The notes under the pieces are model-generated. The model was not told where the DNA came from. It did no database searches and saw nothing but the letters and a program-made list of their open reading frames with translations. From Edaphobacter sp. (lineage in GTDB: Bacteria > Acidobacteriota > Terriglobia > Terriglobales > Acidobacteriaceae), in assembly GCA_025462755.1 (NCBI GenBank), contig JAOAPF010000465.1, positions 1 to 48,762 on the forward strand: 48,762 nt of DNA. Direction: 5' to 3'. Shown here in pieces: positions 46,249 to 48,762 of the stretch. Position 1 is the first letter of the stretch. Every line of letters begins with the position of its first letter. A program made the position numbers and the translations under genes.

Positions 46249-46275
46249 AATGCTCTTTCTACAAAGCTGAGCATT
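46249..46275. promoter_or_regulatory. Inverted repeat in the MFS/membrane-protein divergent region
   Basis: AATGCTC (46249-46255) and GAGCATT (46269-46275) are perfect 7-bp arms around 13 nt, about 100 nt upstream of the MFS start and 72 nt before the plus-strand membrane protein. A TetR gene lies 1 kb away. Operator candidate only. Confidence 0.4.
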
Positions 46276-46346
46276 GGCGATCATTTGATATGCATACTGT
46301 ATCTGAAAGCGTATTGTATGTGTAGGAGAAGTTTGTGGAGGAACCT

Positions 46347-46749
46347 ATGATGGCTGACACAGGCATAGGCCGAATATTGACGACCAAAGTCATATCCCCG
46401 ATTCAAGGCTACGATCGCAGCACCGGCAGTCTTCAGGAGGATGTTGGATACCTCGGCCATGAGCGCACATTGAGTGTCGGGCAGAGGGTGAGGGAGAAGG
46501 CAGGAGACGAACAAAAAAGCGCTCAGTCCACGACGATTGTTGTTATCGAGCAGTGGATCTGTTTCGTATTGGGCCTGGTCTGCATGGCCTTCGGGATGTG
46601 GGGGGGGGTGTATGAAGCCCGGACAGCATGCTCTTTCTGCATACATTGCATGGCTGGGATCGCTATATATACCGACGTTACGGGTAACGGCAGTCGTGTG
46701 CATCGGATTGGGTGTAATGCTGGCACGCCGGGGATGGGCGCATCTCTGA
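46347..46749 (+). pseudogene. Small membrane protein split at a G9 tract
   Basis: GGAGG ends 5 nt before ATG 46347 (a second ATG at 46350 has the better spacing), so translation initiation looks real. The first part is hydrophilic, then a helix WICFVLGLVCMAFGMW. A run of nine G (46600-46608) follows, after which this frame becomes unlike a membrane protein. In the frame one base away the sequence continues MKPGQHALSAYIAWLGSLYI and LRVTAVVCIGLGVMLARRGW and stops at 46749. Together they would make a protein of about 133 aa with two or three helices. Either slippage or loss of one base explains it. Family not recognised. Confidence 0.5.
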
Positions 46750-46877
46750 CCGCCTTTCGATTTCCAGCAGATTGAAGATCAGTGCGATCTGCTTGCAGGG
46801 ACTGGTGTGTCATGCCGATGTATCTCCCCGCTCGCCGGACAGTTCTAGTCTCGACGTGTAATGGCGAAGGAGTCACC

Positions 46878-46952
46878 ATGAAAACCAAAATGAGAGACGA
46901 CCTGGAAGACATCCCCATGGCATACCTGTGGTATGTCGTCTCGCAATCATAG
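46878..46952 (+). pseudogene. Tiny single-pass membrane protein remnant
   Basis: ATG with AAGGAG about 5 nt upstream starts a 24-residue frame (KTKMRDDLEDIPMAYLWYVV). Directly after, in another frame, comes RLAIIAIVTVAVTVVIRLFK, a perfect membrane helix with a positive flank. A single shift near 46938 would join them into a protein of about 50-75 aa. Evidence is the ribosome site plus the helix only; the call is tentative. The remaining bases 46750-46877 and 46953-47261 show nothing else. Confidence 0.35.
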
Positions 46953-47261
46953 CGATCGTGACTGTTGCGGTGACTGTGGTCATTCGATTGTTTAAGGGCC
47001 TGAAGGTTTATGGATTCCAACGGTTCAGATCCAGCACAGATTGCATCGATTTGAGGCATGCAACTCTCGATATATATCTTCGCGTCAGTGCCTCGGAGGC
47101 ATAAGCTATTCTCGTATCAAGATGCAGAGTGTTCATCGTGTTCAGAATCGTGTTGGCACAACTTCGATCCTGACGTTCGCGCCATCTGTGAGCATGTCTT
47201 ACGCTTCTTAGAGGCGTCAATGAATCGCTAGAGCAACGATCGGGAGGAGCTAAAGATTCAA

Positions 47262-47891
47262 ATGCCTGTGAGCGGCACAAAACCGCGAAAGCGACTCACG
47301 CGCGTGGAGAGCAGAGCACAGACTCGTGCCACATTGATCGCCGTAGGACGCAGCCACTTTCTGCGTTACGGGCTTGGCGGCGCTGTGGCGGAGAAGATCG
47401 CGGAGGATGCCGGTTATTCTCGGGGCGCTCTGTATTCCAACTTCGATGGTAAGGAAGATCTGTTTGTCGCTGTAATCCATGAGGAACAGGCGCGCCACTT
47501 GAATGTCTTCCGGTCTCTACTGAAGGAAGAGCCTTCAGGCAAGAAGCGGTTGAGAAAAATGCGGGACGCCATTGCCGACCTGATGACGGACCATGATTGG
47601 CTTGTGCTTCGTGCTGAATTCGAGGTCGGAAGTCTTCGAAGCGAACGTATCCGGCAAAGCTTTGTTGAAGTGCATCGGCAGCAGCTTCGCGACGGAAGTG
47701 AGCTTGTCAGGGACCTCTTGCGGTCTCCTGAAGTCACTTCGAAATTGAAGCCGGATGATTTCATAACGGTTATCATCAATCTCGCTCATGGTCTGGCAGT
47801 CACCCAGAGAATCCTTGGCCCAGAACTCTCTCAGAAGAGCACGCGCAGCCTGGTTCAATCGCTGTTTGATCATTTAATATCGTCCGCATGA
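47262..47891 (+). CDS. TetR-family transcription regulator
   Basis: 209 aa. The helix-turn-helix is clear: RATLIAVGRSHFLRYGLGGA, IAEDAGYSRGALYSNFDGKE, LFVAVIHEE. The C-terminal domain is helical and resembles TetR proteins that control MFS or RND exporters. GGGAGGAG lies about 15 nt before the ATG, a little far. It is the only intact gene between the truncated MFS exporter and the IS110 scrap, so it may be an orphan whose target was destroyed. Confidence 0.9.
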   Translation: MPVSGTKPRKRLTRVESRAQTRATLIAVGRSHFLRYGLGGAVAEKIAEDAGYSRGALYSNFDGKEDLFVAVIHEEQARHLNVFRSLLKEEPSGKKRLRKMRDAIADLMTDHDWLVLRAEFEVGSLRSERIRQSFVEVHRQQLRDGSELVRDLLRSPEVTSKLKPDDFITVIINLAHGLAVTQRILGPELSQKSTRSLVQSLFDHLISSA

Positions 47892-48120
47892 GTGGTCGGC
47901 TGGAAACGTGCCTTTGGCAGAGGGTGCTGTCGATTTAGCACTATCCCACCGATCGCCACTCATTACTCCCAAACGAACGCCCAAGCGGAAGTAGAGTTTC
48001 AGTTGGGGAGAACAGGGCGAGGCACTCGTCCAGAAGGGCTGGAGGTCAAACCGCTGGTTCCGGTCGGTTTAATCGGCAATTCCGTCGAAAATCACCTCTC
48101 CAGAGTTGGATCCGCGAGTT

Positions 48121-48417
48121 TTATGCTGGAGCTCCGTTTGCAGGAGTGATCTGGACGTTGTAGCCAAATTTACGAAGCTGTTTCGCGATGTATTTGGCAC
48201 GATAGATGAGGAGTTTGGTTTGCATTCGATGCCTTGCTCGATGTAGCGGATTTCCCTGATGAAGAATCTTCCAGACCAAGCGGCATAGGCGATGTGCGAT
48301 GGCCCAGACAGCGGACTGATAACCCAGACGCGGCAGCAGACGCCGGAAGACTGCCTGAAAGTGGGTGCCTTTGCTCCGGGCAGCAGCATGAGCGGCCTGG
48401 TTGAGCACGCGGCGCAT
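48121..48417 (-). mobile_element. IS110-family transposase, C-terminal fragment
   Basis: On the minus strand RRVLNQAAHAAARSKGTHFQ, AVFRRLLPRLGYQSAVWAIA, HRLCRLVWKILHQGN and KYIAKQLRKFGYNVQI match the C-terminal transposase_20-type region of IS110/IS116/IS902 elements. The DEDD N-terminal domain and middle are missing, and an in-frame stop lies just upstream. It is an inactive remnant of about 100 codons. Bases 47892-48120 between it and the TetR gene show no gene. Confidence 0.75.
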
Positions 48418-48445
48418 GCTTCGGACGCCTCATGCTCCAGCCCGG

Positions 48446-48626
48446 AGAAACCAAACACATCTAGAACTCGACCCGCGTAGCTTCAGCTACTTCGACGTTA
48501 AGTCATCCGTCTGGCGGGCCGACGCCGACACCTATACCATTCCTGTTAGGCGACTCCTCCCAGAACATCCAGCAGAGGACCACCATCCAACTCCCCAAAG
48601 CCCTGATGACTCCCGTCAGCGACTAG
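48446..48626 (+). pseudogene. GH3 beta-glucosidase C-terminal Fn3-like fragment
   Basis: The frame reads THLELDPRSFSYFDVKSSVW and RADADTYTIPV, then after a one-base shift near 48550 GDSSQNIQQRTTIQLPKALM and TPVSD, stop at 48624. This is the fibronectin-III-like domain that ends GH3 beta-glucosidases (SYFD..., W.ADAGTY.VLVG.SS..I). Only about 55 codons survive; the catalytic domains are absent. Confidence 0.65.
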
Positions 48627-48699
48627 GGTGATCTGAATGAAACTGAATAAAGCTCGCGAGTAAAGTTGTGTCGCATGTAGATGAAAAAACACGACGCTG

Positions 48700-48741
48700 A
48701 TAGGCAGAGGCAGCGCCCGTGATCAATACCTTGTGGCTCAT
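48700..48741 (-). pseudogene. SDR gene start fragment at right edge
   Basis: AGGAAGG lies about 6 nt before the ATG at 48741. The first 13 codons read MSHKVLITGAASA, the start of a short-chain dehydrogenase up to the TGxxxGxG cofactor loop. Then the sequence becomes unrelated (YQRRVFSS). Either a truncation or an artefact of similarity over a very short stretch. Confidence 0.4.
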
Positions 48742-48762
48742 ACGTTGCCTTCCTGGGCTCGA

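Noticed and set aside
46281..46703. 140-codon minus-strand frame opposite the G9 region
   Set aside because: No ribosome site or recognisable domain; the plus strand has a better start and hydrophobic helices.
1..48762. CRISPR array or cas genes
   Set aside because: No regularly spaced direct repeats and no Cas-like protein were seen on either strand.

Overview
The window looks like a chromosomal segment of a soil acidobacterium (Acidobacteriota, class Terriglobia; relatives of Granulicella, Edaphobacter or Terriglobus). The basis is family-level recognition: very large Oar-like TonB-dependent receptors with an N-terminal carboxypeptidase-regulatory-like domain, signal-peptide-bearing GH2 and GH31 glycosidases, CadC-like membrane regulators, an ADOP-type permease remnant and a bacterial eRF1-like protein. 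No taxon could be tested by search.

Layout. (1) 1-8.2 kb: the 3' part of a TonB-dependent receptor, a GH2 glycosidase, a bidirectional terminator and a convergent intact receptor; this is a glycan uptake and degradation block. (2) 8.2-13.7 kb: a decayed alpha/beta hydrolase, then a TesA-like lipoprotein esterase divergent from a YbbA/YbbP-like ABC transporter, the arrangement of tesA-ybbAP in E. coli. (3) 13.7-22.6 kb: a gene graveyard with two receptor pseudogenes, a broken membrane regulator, the tail of an ADOP permease, and an NHL/FlgD-like fragment joined to the C-terminus of a heparinase II/III-like protein. (4) 22.6-32.8 kb: intact genes for a TPR protein, a GH31 glucosidase, a CadC-like one-component regulator and a third receptor. 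(5) 33-34.5 kb: a TetR regulator and an SDR enzyme with palindromic operator candidates; the SDR has a C-terminal frameshift. (6) 34.5-40.6 kb: a leftward series of metallothionein, eRF1-like protein, succinate dehydrogenase C-A-B (mycobacterial Sdh1-like) and a TPR-like protein, with a divergent ZnF-UBP protein. (7) 40.7-48.8 kb: island-like debris with a 3' tRNA-Met fragment, a gutted IS3 element, a quinoprotein with a broken C-terminus, a cupin remnant, a tyrosine recombinase lacking its catalytic Tyr joined to a truncated MFS exporter, a membrane protein split at a G9 tract, a TetR regulator, and IS110, GH3 and SDR scraps.

The most interesting spot is 38.4-40.6 kb. An eRF1-like protein, an 8-Cys metallothionein of only 56 codons and a ZnF-UBP protein flank a perfect 8+8 palindrome, immediately upstream of the respiratory sdh genes. 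The second is the pair of membrane regulators (one intact at 27.5 kb, one broken at 17.9 kb) that carry different DNA-binding N-termini but what looks by eye like the same extracytoplasmic domain. All pseudogene calls come from hand translation; no alignment or database search was possible.
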